A DNA stretch of 64,000 bases from Ananas comosus (lineage: Eukaryota; Streptophyta; Magnoliopsida; Poales; Bromeliaceae): positions 2,536,773 through 2,600,772 of the forward strand of contig NC_033645.1 of NCBI RefSeq assembly GCF_001540865.1, given 5' to 3'. Of the stretch, positions 24,670-37,339 are shown in pieces. Within the stretch, counting starts at the first letter, position 1. Each line of letters starts with the position of its first letter. The translations under genes and the position numbers were made by a program. Under the pieces are notes generated by a model. It searched no databases. It was not told where the DNA came from and was given only the letters and a program-made list of their open reading frames with translations.

Positions 24670-27600
24670 ATGGCGATGGGGGCCGTGCTCTCCAGTAGAA
24701 GCTTCGTTTCTCCTCTCGTCTCAGGTTTGGTCTCAAACCATCCGTCTCTTCGTGTTTCGGTTTGAAGCGTAGGAAAGTTCAAATATCGTGTCCTTTATGG
24801 TGTTATGCGTTGAGATGTGTAGTAGGATTATTGGGTCACGTATGGATGCTGGTGTCCAGTAAATGAGGGCCTAATTAGTAACTTTAATTGGTTGAGTTAA
24901 TTGGGAGAAAGTCGAATTGATTTGATTTTGCTTGCATCTACTGATAAATTTCGTGCCTCGAATTAGTTAGGATGGTAATTTTTTATTGCAGTAGTTGTGA
25001 AATTTGAAGCTTGGTTCATGTTAACCCTGTATGACCTTTTCAGAAGAGGAGGCTTTTCGTGCTTATGCGAAGCTAGTAATTAGCCATCATTTTTAAATTG
25101 GTGACAGCTAACGGGTTGAACTTGTGAAGAAGCTCCCCCTTAAAGAATTGACTAAGTTTTTCAATTAGCTTTTGGCAAGTTGGTGTCAGATTGTGGTAGG
25201 AAAAGCTGCATTAGGGAGAGAGGGCTTGCTATAAAGATTTAAAAATTTGTCCCCATCTTTCAGGCACTAAAAAGCCCAATCCAAATAAAGTTTTTTTAAC
25301 AGCATTCAGAAACAGCAGTTTGTTTTGGCAAAAATCGACGGTAGTTGACTTTATAAATTTTGTTTTGATTCGTGACCATTCTCAGAGCGAAGTACTTGGC
25401 CATCACCAAAAACCAAATAAGTGGGTCAACTTGCTCACAATTATTAAAGATTAAATGCTATTATCCATGTCCTACATATGTTCTGCAATTGATGCCTCAT
25501 GCTTGGAGATGTCAACTTGACGTTTTTGAAGGTTTGGGACTCGTGGTGACTAGTCTGGATGCGTAAAGTGCTAATCAAACTTATGGTCTGGCTATTTCTA
25601 GTCAGTTTGGCATTCATAACATGTGTGCATGTTCGGTTCAAGCATGCTAGTTACATGATATTGCATCTCTCTTTCCTGGTTAATGTATTATACTGATTTG
25701 TAGAATTTTACTTTCTTATTTCAATCTTTTATCATGTGAGCACAGCTGTTATCAAAATTAAACAACTCGCGTTACTTAAAGGCATTAGCTCGAATGATGA
25801 GATTTTATGATTTGTAATGGAGGACATGTCACTTGGATTCTAGCAAAGTTCATAAACTTGAAGGTATCTATGCAGGAAAAGAGTATCGCTTGAAACGGAC
25901 TACTGCACATGATAGAAAAGCACATTCCCCATCTTCTGCAGAGCAATTTGTGTGGGGTGGGATTTATATCTTGTCTGCTCGAAGAGAAGACTCCTATATT
26001 GCTAGGAGTTCCTTCTTCCCAAGTCGTATATCTTGTACTTTAGGCAACACTATCATGATGAAGAGACTTGTATCACTTGGCGAGCTACGATACCCTCTAT
26101 CAAATTCTTTAGGGAATGGATCTACTGGAAAGATGCCTAATATCAATTTCAAGAGAAGACTTCGGGCAAGAACAGAATGCTTTATTTCTTCAGATCCGAC
26201 AAATAATAGTTGGATACAACAAGGAAAGTTGAACAATATTGGCAGATACCGGTTGGCAATTAGAACTCGTGCCGACTTCAAATCAGAGCAGTATGAAATA
26301 ACAGGACCACAACCTGAGTCATTTAGTTCTTCAGAAGCATCAAGTGAAGCAGTTTTACCTGGAGGAAATGTGAGGGATGTATCTAGATGGTGGGAGCAGT
26401 TTCCTAAACGTTGGTTGATCGTGCTCTTATGTTTTTTTGCATTCCTGCTCTGCAATATGGATCGTGTAAGTTTGTTATTGTATACCATACACTTGTTGAC
26501 AATACCAGTAGTCGTAACTTCAAAAGAAGATCCATTTGGCAGCCTTTTATGTAGATTGCCGCAGTCTTTGATAGTTTCTTCTTTTCTTTTTCTGAAGCTG
26601 GTCAAGTGTGGTGCAGGTAAATATGAGCATTGCAATCCTTCCAATGTCGGCAGAGTTTAATTGGAATCCAGCAACTGTTGGCTTAATTCAATCATCTTTC
26701 TTTTGGGGCTATCTTCTTACTCAGGTCTATCTTCATTCCTTCCTTTCCTTTTTTCTCTCATACAGATGAAAAATACGTAGGCACGCACACCCTTTTACTG
26801 GGGATTGACAGACACTTGATCGTCCTCGATTTTCAAGAATTATGTCTGCTTCCAGTAAGGTTGTAGTGAGGGGGCACATAAAACATAGAGAATGATCATA
26901 TTCTGATCACTTATAGTCTGTTACAAACTTTCAGGACAGTAAATTTTTTTTTTATTGAGCAATTTTTTGCTGAATATTTTGTCTTCAATTCTAAGACTAA
27001 TCACATGAATTAACCATTTTTTTTTCTTCCATCAATGCTTTCAATTCTTTGTACCTGGTAGTTCTTACCTAAGGTGTATTTTCTGAAATTTTTGAGAAAA
27101 GGTAGGGGCAAAGAGCCTCTGCCCAGTTCATACCTAATGTGTATTGTACTGCCATGGACATCCCTTTTTACATTGTTGGGTTTCTGGTGTCGACAGATCG
27201 TCGGAGGTATTTGGGCCGACAAGATTGGCGGCAAGGTAGTGTTGGGCTTTGGAGTTGTATGGTGGTCAATCGCGACAATACTTACCCCACTGGCTGCCAA
27301 GATAGGCCTTCCCTTTCTACTTATTATGCGTGCTTTTATGGGGATTGGTGAGGTTGGTTTCTTCTTTCACCTTGACCTTTTGATTGTTACACCTAGAGGA
27401 CAATCATTTTAGGACCTGTCAGAAAGTTGAAGGGGATAATGCTGTTCTCAGTTTGTTGACTTGTCCTCTCTGATATTTGATACCTGTCAGATCATTTTAT
27501 AAGTATCTTTATAATGTAATGTCATTTGTAGTTGACGCAGCTGCTCTTTTCTTGGATTATAAAATTTTCTGCTCTTCATTTTGATGCCTATGTATAATAT

Positions 27601-30099
27601 ATCAACGAGGCAATTTATTTCCTTGCAGGGTGTTGCTATGCCTGCTATGAATAACATACTCTCCAAATGGATTCCAGTTTCAGAAAGGAGCAGATCGCTT
27701 GCATTAGTCTATAGCGGGATGTACCTTGGTTCTGTCACAGGACTGGCATTGTCACCAATTCTAATCCACAGATTTGGATGGTCTTCTGTTTTTTATGCAT
27801 TTGGGTCCCTTGGAAGTATCTGGTTTGCTCTGTGGCAATTAAAAGTAAGCCATGATTTTTATTTGCTTCTGACCTTCTGATAACTCATAATCTAGCAATC
27901 TGCCGACTTTCTATCCATTATGCATTTCGAGTCCCTCAAATGTTTCTGGTTCTTATTTGGCCAGTTGAAGTAGGGCTTTAATTTATTTTACACTTATTAA
28001 TTTGATTTCTCTTTAGGCGCACAGCTCTCCACAAGAAGATCCAGAGCTTAGTTCAGTTGAAAAACAGCTCATCTTAGGGGGAAATGTGCTGAAAGAACCT
28101 GTTACCTCTATACCATGGAGACTAATTCTATCGAAGGCTCCAGTGTGGGCCCTCATAATATCACACTTTTGTCATAACTGGGGCACTTTTATCCTTTTAA
28201 CATGGATGCCCACATATTACAATCAGGTGATTGCTATTTCATGGTTCTGGATGTTTGTGTTGTTTCTTTATCAAACTCATAGGGAGTGTTTAACAGAAAA
28301 CATTGTCTCCCTTACTCTTGATGCTTGTCAATAACTATAAAATTATCTTTTTCTTAGTATTGTATATAACTAATAATTGCAAAAGTCAATGTTCAATTGA
28401 TTGTACTCAGGTGTTGAAGTTTAATCTTACGGAATCTGGGCTATTCTGTGTGTTACCATGGTTAACCATGGCTGTCTTTGCGAACATAGGAGGGTGGATT
28501 GCAGACACATTAGTTGCAAAAGGACTTTCAATAACAACTGTTCGTAAAGTAAGTTTTTTATGCTATCGAATTTTTATCTTATGCAGACAATGGTGGTAGT
28601 GCTTGATCTCATTTTATATATTATTGAATGGTCCTTTTGTCCCAGCAAACTAAATTTTTTTTAGGTGTGTACAAGCTCATCTTTGTGCAAACTGTTGTGT
28701 AATGCTTGAAATGATTTTGCCATACAAGTTACTTAAAATTTTACCCACCCATTCGTTTTCACTCTTCAGACATAAAATAGCATACTTCTGATTGTAAAGT
28801 TCACTTTGGATCGTCAATCATCATTCCTTGATATCTGGAATTTCTTAATATTTCATTATCTACTTTATCTATCTAGGAGAATACTGCGATCAAAACAGCT
28901 GCAAGTGTGAATTTCTGGTGCTGAGGTTGATTTTAATTTGCTGCCTCATTGCAGATAATGCAATCAATTGGCTTTCTTGGTCCAGCTTTCTTCTTGACAC
29001 TGCTCAGCCATGTCCGTACACCAGCTTTGGCTGTGCTTTGTATGGCATGCAGTCAGGTTTGATTTGCTTAATAGCTTTCTTATAAAAAAAAATTATTTGC
29101 TATTTGTTGAGATTTTATATAATGCCTGGCATTGTTGCTGTTTCGTTTTATGAAGTCCTCATTTCTCTTTCCTCAGTTCTTCTTGAATGATCCATTTTCT
29201 TTCAAAGAGCAAAGTTTCTTTTAGGGAACTGTATTTGAATCAAGTTATTTGACTTGATATTATTTACTTATAGCCGGTGCATTCTTGATATTATTTGGTT
29301 GGTTTTTAAGGCAAAGTTTTCTTTTTTCTTTTCCAGGGCAGTGATGCATTTTCACAATCTGGTCTTTATTCCAATCACCAGGATATAGGACCGCGTTATG
29401 CAGTATGTTCTTTCCATTCGTTTTTGGTGCTGTCGTGCTAACGCTTACTGGCAAAAGGATATAATATTAGTCACATGAATAAAGGCTATAATAGTCATGC
29501 TAATGCTTGCTTCTTGAGTTCATACAACTGATAGTCATTATTAGCCGCACGTCAAGTAAAAATGCGACGCGGTCTCTTCTGATGCTCTTAACTGTTCTGA
29601 ATTGTCTACTTTGTATATAGTCAATTGCCAATATAATGATGTGCTAGCACATATGAAAAACAATTTGATGTTTTGTAGATTTATAGGAAGTTTCTCGCTT
29701 ATGCCTTTCGACAAAGAAAGAGATCTTCTTTCTTCTGCTCATCCTTCTAATGTAGTTGTATCCTAAAATGGATATGTTTTGAAAATTAACAGGGAGTGCT
29801 ACTAGGGTTATCGAACACTGCTGGGGTGCTTGCAGGAGTTTTTGGCACTGCCGCGACCGGCTATATCCTACAAAAAGGCAAGGAAATAGCAAAACCGATA
29901 CACAATCTCATTTTAAACTTATTTAATTTAACACTAGTTTACACAACACTTGCATCTTTATACTAATATTATCTTTTCTTCACACCATATGAATTCTACA
30001 GGCTCATGGGATGATGTATTTAAGGTGGCTGTTGCCCTCTATATCATAGGCGCATTGGTGTGGAATATCTTTTCAACTGGAGAGAAAGTTCTCGACTAA
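24670..30099 (+). CDS. Chloroplast anion transporter, ANTR/PHT4 family (MFS)
   Basis: Eleven exons: 24670-24724, 25876-26465, 26617-26724, 27197-27352, 27629-27844, 28017-28226, 28411-28548, 28955-29056, 29337-29402, 29793-29877 and 30002-30099. They sum to 1824 nt, 607 aa, in phase throughout. About 200 N-terminal residues, Ser/Arg-rich and poor in acidic residues, precede the first membrane helix (LIVLLCFFAFLLCNMDR, ending at residue 215) and would include a plastid transit peptide. The rest is a 12-helix MFS domain with IVGGIWADKIGGKVVLGFG (motif A type), MRAFMGIGEG and PAMNNILSKWIP, all typical of the SLC17/PHT4 group. The closest match from memory is ANTR2/PHT4;4, described as an envelope ascorbate or phosphate transporter; substrate is inferred. 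Intron 10 (29878-30001) starts with GC, not GT. The 216-codon frame opposite exon 2 is a shadow. Confidence 0.93.
29878..30001 (+). other. GC-AG intron in the ANTR-type gene
   Basis: The junction reads AAG|GCAAGG at the donor and CTACAG|GC at the acceptor, joining ILQK to GSWDD in phase. No GT exists near the donor. Non-canonical GC donors typically have such a strong consensus around them. Confidence 0.85.
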
Positions 30100-31559
30100 A
30101 ACAGAAGCAAGCAGTAAATGCTGCTATACCAAATCAAAGGTTTTGCTAACATTTACATGTGCAAATACAAGAATGTTGATCATCTTCAGCGACAAACCCT
30201 TGACAAATTTGACTTTCGCATTTGAAAACGAAGAGATGTGATGTCACAACAGCTAGATGGCATGGCATGAGTAAAATGGCATAGTCGCAAATAAGTAATT
30301 GTTGCAAAAACCTATTGCAGCTATGAGATGCTGCTCTCTATGAATGTTTTCAGCGAGTCGTCTTCTTTTTTTGCGGTTGAGGGGGTGCAAAAAATATACC
30401 AACCTCTGAGTTTCTATTTTCGTTGTTTGTAAATTTTAAATACTCGGCCATGCATCTTGGCTCTAACTTGAGTTGTGAGAACAAGTCATAGCCATATGCA
30501 TGTGTACTTGACAGCATAAAGCTTCAAGAGAGTTTTAGGCCTGGGAAGCTTAAATTATTTTTATGTAATCTTTGAAGATTTTAATGACAGTTAAATTTTT
30601 CATATCATCTTCTATGCAGCAGAGGGGTTATGTTCTGTACCCTTCTGCTCAAATTTATGCTTAACATGAACAGAAGCATCACACTTTCTTTTCATTCCTT
30701 TGTACAGTTAGATGAGATTGTATCTGCAGCTAGTTATAATCTTCAATTATTCGACTTACATTTTCAGGTGATAGGCCTTTAATGTGATGCAGACGATACC
30801 TGCGCGAACCAGAGAGCAATTTTGGGCCTATCCTGTTAAGGCCCAAAGTGACTTTTCTGGTTCGAAAACCTCACACGAATAAATTTGGGCCCAATAGGCC
30901 TTCTCTGGTGCCCTGCTCAATTTAGCCCCGTTAGCTAACACCCTTTACACAGTTGCAATCTACAAAAAGCTCCGGTTCAAAAGTCGCGATCAAGCCTCAG
31001 TTATGCAAATTTGAATCAAATAGAAGAAAATAAAGATATGGAGTTCGGAGTCCGGAAAGACTTGAAACTGATCAGAACATCTCTCTTGTATGCTGAAAGC
31101 TAAAAGTGTGATAATTTATGTAAACATTTTACTATCAGGAAACTACACACACACACACACACAAATCCTAACATGAGAAAAATAAATGTAGTGTCACGCT
31201 CCAGAAACTTTAGAGGGGAAATTAATGAACGGAGAGATAGCGCCAGATGCCCATAACATGACTTGGGGTGATGATGATGCTACAAGATAGGGAAGTGGAT
31301 ATCTATAGGTGGATTCGAGGCATTAAAAATTGTGCAAACTTAGCCTCACATTATTGGTTGGGTGATGATGTATTGATGCTAACACAATACAACGAACGAG
31401 GTGCATAGGACAAAAGGGCATCTCAAGGAGCATTACTGTACACACAAACACCCGGGCCCACGGTTTGGACCCACTTTGCTTTTTATGGCAATTGACTAGG
31501 TTCGATTCTTGGGTCACTTAGTCTAACCATAACTGTTGTAGGGAACCTCAAAAGACCCC

Positions 31560-31560
<1 letters not shown>
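30100..31560. other. 3' flank of the ANTR-type gene; no further gene
   Basis: It holds the 3' UTR, a 102-bp imperfect inverted repeat at 30808-30909, a short (CA)n tract at about 31146-31163, and nothing coding that I recognise. Confidence 0.4.
30808..30909. repeat. Imperfect palindrome with accagaga ends
   Basis: The left arm accagagagcaattttggg and the right arm (reverse complement accagagaaggcctattggg) face each other. The block is rich in GGCCCA/TGGGCC words. It could be a tiny foldback element or a regulatory block. Confidence 0.5.

Positions 31561-31564
<4 letters not shown>

Positions 31565-31604
<40 letters not shown>
31565..31604. repeat. (TA)n microsatellite
   Basis: About 20 TA units. 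Confidence 0.95.
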
Positions 31605-31606
<2 letters not shown>

Positions 31607-31950
31607 CAATTTTCTATATATAACCAATTCATTATCTCCAACATGGAATATTAGATTTCGATTCTATAAAATCTATTGCTGTAGGAAAATCCATTTTAAT
31701 ACATTTTTATTCTATTTTTCTTTTTCAATACTGGTTTCTGCACGAAGCATAATTTGAATTTGAATTTTTTAGACCAGAGTGGATGCCAGTAGTAATTAAG
31801 TTCTGATCTTCACAGTTGGTGGTTGCATTCGATATCATTTTGGACTTAGGAACGGATGTGTCTTAATCCTAACGCAGCGATCAACTCATGTCGGCAAAGA
31901 TAAAATTTATGCGACGGTGTGCAGCTTTTGGGAGGAGGGGGGGGAGGGAG

Positions 31951-32262
31951 TCTATCATGAGACAAATTAAGCAGCATTTATTTGTGTATGATAAAACATT
32001 TCTTATTCGGCCTTTTATAGCTGCTGATATGTTGGCTATATTGTATAAATTAATTATTGCATATCATTTGATTGTTAGCACATGTCATTAGTAGCTAGGA
32101 TCTTAGGGGTTCTATCATGAGACAAATTAAGCAGCATTTAATTGTGTATGATAAAGACATTTCTTATTCGGCTTTTTTATAGCTGCTGATATGTTGGCTT
32201 TATTGTATAAATTAATTATTGCATACAATTTGATTGTTAGCACATGTTATTAGCAAGGATCC
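31951..32262. repeat. 160-bp tandem duplication
   Basis: The segment starting tctatcatgagacaaattaa at 31951 is repeated from 32111 at high identity, up to the gcacatgt(c/t)attag words. The first copy is open for 67 codons, but the frame is not shared by the second, so it is not coding. Confidence 0.9.
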
Positions 32263-32537
32263 TTGCTAGCTATGTGGCACTATTGTCTCCGCCATTTTTG
32301 TAGGCATATATCATTTCATAAGATATTTATTTATTTATTTGAGAAAACATATATAGTATGCTATCTATTTTATTTTTTAAAAATAAATTTAGCTAAAAAA
32401 ATATAACAGTTCGTTAGGCTTCGAACTTGAGATCTTAGATACCAATCATCAAATTTTTTATCACTTATATTATAAATAGTCAGTGCAAATATTCATTAAT
32501 TAATCAATCTTTTAATTAGTGAGGTCGAAATATATAT

Positions 32538-33054
32538 CACTACAACAAAAACGGTCTATAGCGACACTTTTAAATATAGGTACATGTCAAAAAAGTGCTG
32601 CTAGCTAAAATTACCGACACTTTTAAAAAGTGTTGCTATATGTGGGGTCGCTAGGTATATAGTGACAGTTAAAGAATGTCGCTATAACCTAAAAGAGTGC
32701 TGCTAATTTACCAACACTTATTTAAGCATTTAACAACCGCCGAAACTCTATCTCGTTGGCTGCGGTGGCCGAGGAGGACGACAGAAAAGGCTCTTCGTCT
32801 AGAATTTCAGTAGATTGAGTGAAGAGAGAAGAAAAGATGGCAATTGATTTTTCTTTTTTTTTTTTTCTTTTCTGTTTGTAATCGGGCCAAATGGACTGGG
32901 TGTGATGGGTTGAGTAGAGTAATCTTTTATTTTTGGTTGGATTGGGCTTTATATTTAGGCATTAGCAAATATTTTTTTAAATTTTAACATAAATGAAATA
33001 CTTACTCAAAAGTGTCCCAAACATATGTCCCTATAACTTAATTGTGTTGTAGTA
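32538..33054. mobile_element. Non-autonomous CACTA-like element (about 517 bp)
   Basis: The left end is CACTACAACAAAAACGG and the right end, read on the other strand, is TACTACAACACAATT, with the first base changed. Inner repeats of (g)cgacacttttaa and agtgtcgctata lie in both directions near the left end, the usual subterminal repeat pattern. The flanking trinucleotide tat on both sides fits the 3-bp target duplication of this superfamily. No transposase is present. Confidence 0.65.
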
Positions 33055-36000
33055 TATGTTACCAAATCAACATGGGCATGTAGGTTTCGTCACCAAACGT
33101 GATATGGATGACACAACTTAATTTGAGACTCCTCATTGTCCGATTACCAAAGAGTATGAAACACATGGGGTTTGGTGCACTCCAGATTTCATCTAATAGT
33201 TACATGCACCAACATATATAGAAATTAACATAAAAAATATTATTAATGTGACAAGTTGTTAGTCCAAAAAGACCATATATATTTTATTTATTTACATAAT
33301 ATGCAACATCAACAACGTATGGGACGAATTAGCAACCAAATCACATGGCGACATAAAATCACCTAAAATTGTATCTCAAGTGAATGAAATGGTAGAAAAT
33401 ATTACTCTCAATTTTGTACGCACGCAAATGGATGCATGTGTACGTTTGATCGACATCCTACATGCTAAGAGTGTTACATAGAATATTTTTCACATGTGAA
33501 AAATTTAGTTCTAAGCCACAAAATTGTACTCTCCCACGATTCTGTAGAGTACCTCAATTGCTAATTTTTAATGTCTTTTATATTTATTATACATATAAAG
33601 CGTAAGTTTTAAACATTAATAAAAAAAAAATCTCATTAGTAGGCTCGGTAAGAGGTTAAGAGGAAAATTTTAATTATTACTAGTGCTACTATTATTGTTA
33701 TATATTATTATTTAAATTATACTATAGTTTTCAAAGATATATATATAGTTCGTACAGTGACGTACTAAAACCAAACGTATATAGTTTGTATTAATCAATG
33801 CATTAAAATACGATCAACGGTTGGCGAGTGGCGACTGAGATAGCTCAGCTATTTATATGCGTTCATTTATTAATCGGTGTATATGGAGCTGTGGCGCGCA
33901 ACACCAAAACAAAAAGCAGTTGTGGGCCCATCAGATGACGTGGCACCTGTAGATGCGTTGGATTTGGGACATGACAGTCACATCGAAGTGCTTTTCACTT
34001 TCCCCTTTTTTTTTTTTTTTTTTTAAACTAGATTTGGTGGGCCCCAGTGATGTGTTATGTGTATATATTTATGTTTGTGCAGCTCAGAAGCAGCTGTAGC
34101 AGCAAGCGGTTTTCGTAAATACCGGGTTTTTTGGAAAAGCGGTTTTCTAAAGCTGTTTTGGGTTTATCTAGTCGTAATTTGACCTAGAATTTAGAATACA
34201 AAATTGGGTTTCATCACTAACTTTTAAGTTTGTTTAGTTTAATTAATTTGATGGATCTTTTATAGTCAACAATTATGATGCATTATTTGCTTCAGCAAAG
34301 TTGACTGTAGTTTTTTATGATTCACGCACACTCGAATTTTAAAGCAGAAAAGCGGTCTAATGTCGAAAATTAAAAGAACGAAAAGATTAGATGGTAAATA
34401 ACAAATTCTATAAATTACAAATTGATGCGCCACATTTCAAATTAATTTTAGCTACTGTGAAGGCAAATTCTCTCAACTAATGAAATTTTTTTCAATTGTT
34501 TTCATTTTACGTTATTTCTCAAAAAATTTTAAAACTTTTCAACTCAATTCGAAACTCAATTGATTCAAGTCAACACCAAAAGTATCATGGAGAAAGCTTT
34601 CTCCTTTTTAAGGGGTGGGATATGTACATGCATGTTGCCTTTGTGAATTGTGATGTGACAAATTCTCTCAAGCTAGACTCCTATAGAATCTTTTCGTATA
34701 CGCTAAGTCCTAACCCATGCATGCACCCACTTGCAAAATGTAGCAATTAATCTTGAATTTAAAGAAGAGTCTTTTTAAAAAAGAAATTTTGAAGAGTGAT
34801 TGCCTAGGCTTCACCATGATCGAGGCCCTAGGCAAAAATTACCTAGAGGAATAAGATGCACCAAGCTCTTGCGACTCCAAAACGATCCTCGAAGATGTGA
34901 ATTCGAAACAATATTCCAAATTTATCCAGGACAAGTGCAAATGAATCTGAATATTTGTGACTTTCTAATCGAACATGCAACATGCTGTCGAAGAATTATT
35001 GGTACGACAATTGCGTTTGGCTCGACATGGGCACGACAATTTTAGGACAATTTTTGTAGCATCTAGTGTCTCATAGGTGATATCCGCCGAGTACGAAAGT
35101 GAGGCCCACAAAAAGGAAGGATCTTTTACCAATCAATGCCGCAACACAAAACAAATAAGTAAATAAAAATACAAAAGACACTACAAGATCTTCCAAAAGA
35201 TTAAGTCCCGAAAAAAAAGTAAGTGGCCAACAACATTGATAGATAAAAGAGCTTATTGATGCGAAGGCTTGTTGAATTTGTTGCTCAAAATGAAGGTCGA
35301 TCGATATTGTGCAATTTCCTTTATTCCCAAATCTTTTGAGTGGAGGGATTAAGAACGAAGTGGGGCATCATCAACTCTAGATCCAATTTAATCTCGCGTC
35401 ATACTAGATAACATTCCCTTTGCCCTCACTTTATTTTATTTTATTTTATTTTTTCTCTTTAGTTCATGATAGCATATATATATATATATTGGAGAGATCC
35501 CTACGTAAAAATTTTAAAATAAATAAACATAGTGTACAACAAAATGTAGGTGCCACAACTTTCTATAGTACGCATCTTGCTCTACTATTCTTTTTAGGCT
35601 TTATTTGGATGCCCGAATAAGTTATTCGGTATGAAAATAATTTTTTGTGTAATTAGAGGTAAAAATTTGATTTTTTTTGCTTTATATATGTATAGGCATT
35701 TGTAACTTAATAGGATAGAATATTTTATATACAAAATAATTTATCTTATTTAAAAAAATAATTTGAAGGCCGAATATAATTTGAGATATACATATATATA
35801 TATGTTTGACCACACTCCTAACTTTCAATTGTAATAAAAGATGTTCATATCAAATTAATAAAATATCACTGAGTGACTTATTTTGATATTCAAACAGAGC
35901 TTAAGTTTAGAGTTATGACACTATATATATTTTTCGCATGCATGGGAAAATGATATCTCATAGATGAAATTTCTTTCGCACGGAAGAAAAGGACCACCCT

Positions 36001-36180
36001 AATTAAGTAGAGAGCTGTAGTTTGAAAATGTCAATTATACTTTTCAGAAGGGTTATGTCATAAATAGTTTAGAGAAATATTTAATAATCCAGTTAGGATT
36101 TTCGCCAGAAAAGTTCTAATTTATTTTAAAAAATAAGAGTGTTTTCTAACTGAATTCTCGTAGTATCTTATACCCTATAT
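33055..36180. other. Intergenic, no gene recognised
   Basis: AT-rich repeat-like sequence with a GC-richer patch at 33885-34000 (gatgacgtggcacc). Open frames near 34496 and 34800 have no recognisable family. A block from 35588 with gctttatttggat and an inverted attcaaacagagc near 35895 may be another MITE. Confidence 0.3.
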
Positions 36181-36446
36181 TATATATAAATATATATATA
36201 GAGGGGACTACTTACTCTGAGACCTATATAGGGTTTGAGAATATGTCTCAACGATAAAAGGAAACATCTCTTGTTAATTTTGTTCAAAAACTCCACAAAA
36301 TTTTGATGGAGCAAGTTATTTCTTGTTAAAGTAGAATTTTTTGGAATGATGAACACACTAGTTATGTTCATATGTATATAGTTAATATTATGATATTGAA
36401 AAGCAATAGTAGTTTAAACAGCGTCTATGTATTATAATAAAGTGCA

Positions 36447-36460
<14 letters not shown>

Positions 36461-36498
<38 letters not shown>
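36461..36498. repeat. (GA)n tract abutting MITE family A
   Basis: About 20 GA units directly left of the element at 36499. The right flank of that element continues as ctctctctct, the same tract in the opposite sense. Confidence 0.9.
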
Positions 36499-36505
<7 letters not shown>

Positions 36506-37039
36506 CTAGAATACTGTCGGTAGTAAACAGCTCGGTTTACTACTGATTTGTTTTTGATGATGGAGCTTCCAAATTGATGATCGGCACCGTTAAACATGAT
36601 CTAAACTATTTAAACTATTTGAAAATCCAATTTCACACATTTTCGATATTGTTCTCTTGTCCATCAAGTAAACAGAAAAATAAATGACTGGAAATGAATA
36701 TCCTTCAAAAAGTGATAATACAATTTTTATATTTGAGATCTAGAGTCTAGATCTTATTTTAAATAATTTAAAGAATTTTTAACAAAAATTTAGTTGATTT
36801 GAACTCTTCTATACCGTTAAACGAGCAAACGCACCATATCGGCCATTAAAATTATAGATTTTGTGACCCTTTGATCGTTCAGTTAGTGATGTCAAAAAAT
36901 CATGAAATTTGATTTCTAGATAATTTAAATGGTTTAGATCATGTTCAACGGTGCCGATCGTCGATTTGGAAGCTTTATCATAAAAAACAAATCGGTAGTA
37001 AATCGAGCAGTTTACTACCGATAGTAGTCCAGTCAAACT
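36499..37039. mobile_element. MITE family A, complete copy (541 bp)
   Basis: The terminal inverted repeat is over 100 bp: the left end agttttgctagaatactgtc matches the right end read as agtttgactggactactatc, and the complementarity continues through a cggtagtaaac word and an accgttaaacatgatc word on each arm. The centre is palindromic around agatctagagtctagatct. No coding sequence. It is the reference copy for the family at 9588, 47940, 48545 and 50725. Confidence 0.8.
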
Positions 37040-37048
37040 CTCTCTCTC

Positions 37049-37051
<3 letters not shown>

Positions 37052-37084
<33 letters not shown>
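37052..37084. repeat. (TA)n microsatellite between two MITEs
   Basis: About 16 TA units, right of family A and left of the element at 37086. Confidence 0.95.
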
Positions 37085-37085
<1 letters not shown>

Positions 37086-37088
<3 letters not shown>

Positions 37089-37317
37089 TCCGGTTGGGAT
37101 ACTATCGATAGCATGAAGTATTTGGTGCTATCAAGTTTTCTACCGTTAGATTTACCTCTTTTATCATTTTCATCCGTTCGATTATACTATTTAACCAACC
37201 ACCCACTCAACCCTAGTGGGCCCACATTATCCTAACCGCACATCTTTTAATCTAAGGGCAGAAAACTTAATAGCACTAAATCATTGGTGCTATTAATAGT
37301 ATTCCAGCCTAGTTCTA
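37086..37317. mobile_element. Short MITE, family D (about 232 bp)
   Basis: Arms of about 70 bp. The left arm has gggatactatcgatagca then gtgctatcaagttttctacc; the right arm, read on the other strand, has ctggaatactattaatagca then gtgctattaagttttctgcc. Bounded on both sides by (TA)n. A solo fragment of the same family lies at 43895-43975. Confidence 0.7.
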
Positions 37318-37339
37318 TATATATATATATATATATATA

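Noticed and set aside
25994..26644. 216-codon open frame on the minus strand
   Set aside because: It lies exactly opposite exon 2 and intron 2 of the anion transporter gene, whose sense frame has clear MFS homology. It shows no family resemblance.
31565..31604. CRISPR-like or other regularly spaced repeat array
   Set aside because: Only simple dinucleotide repeats. No spaced repeats of CRISPR type occur anywhere, as expected for a plant genome.
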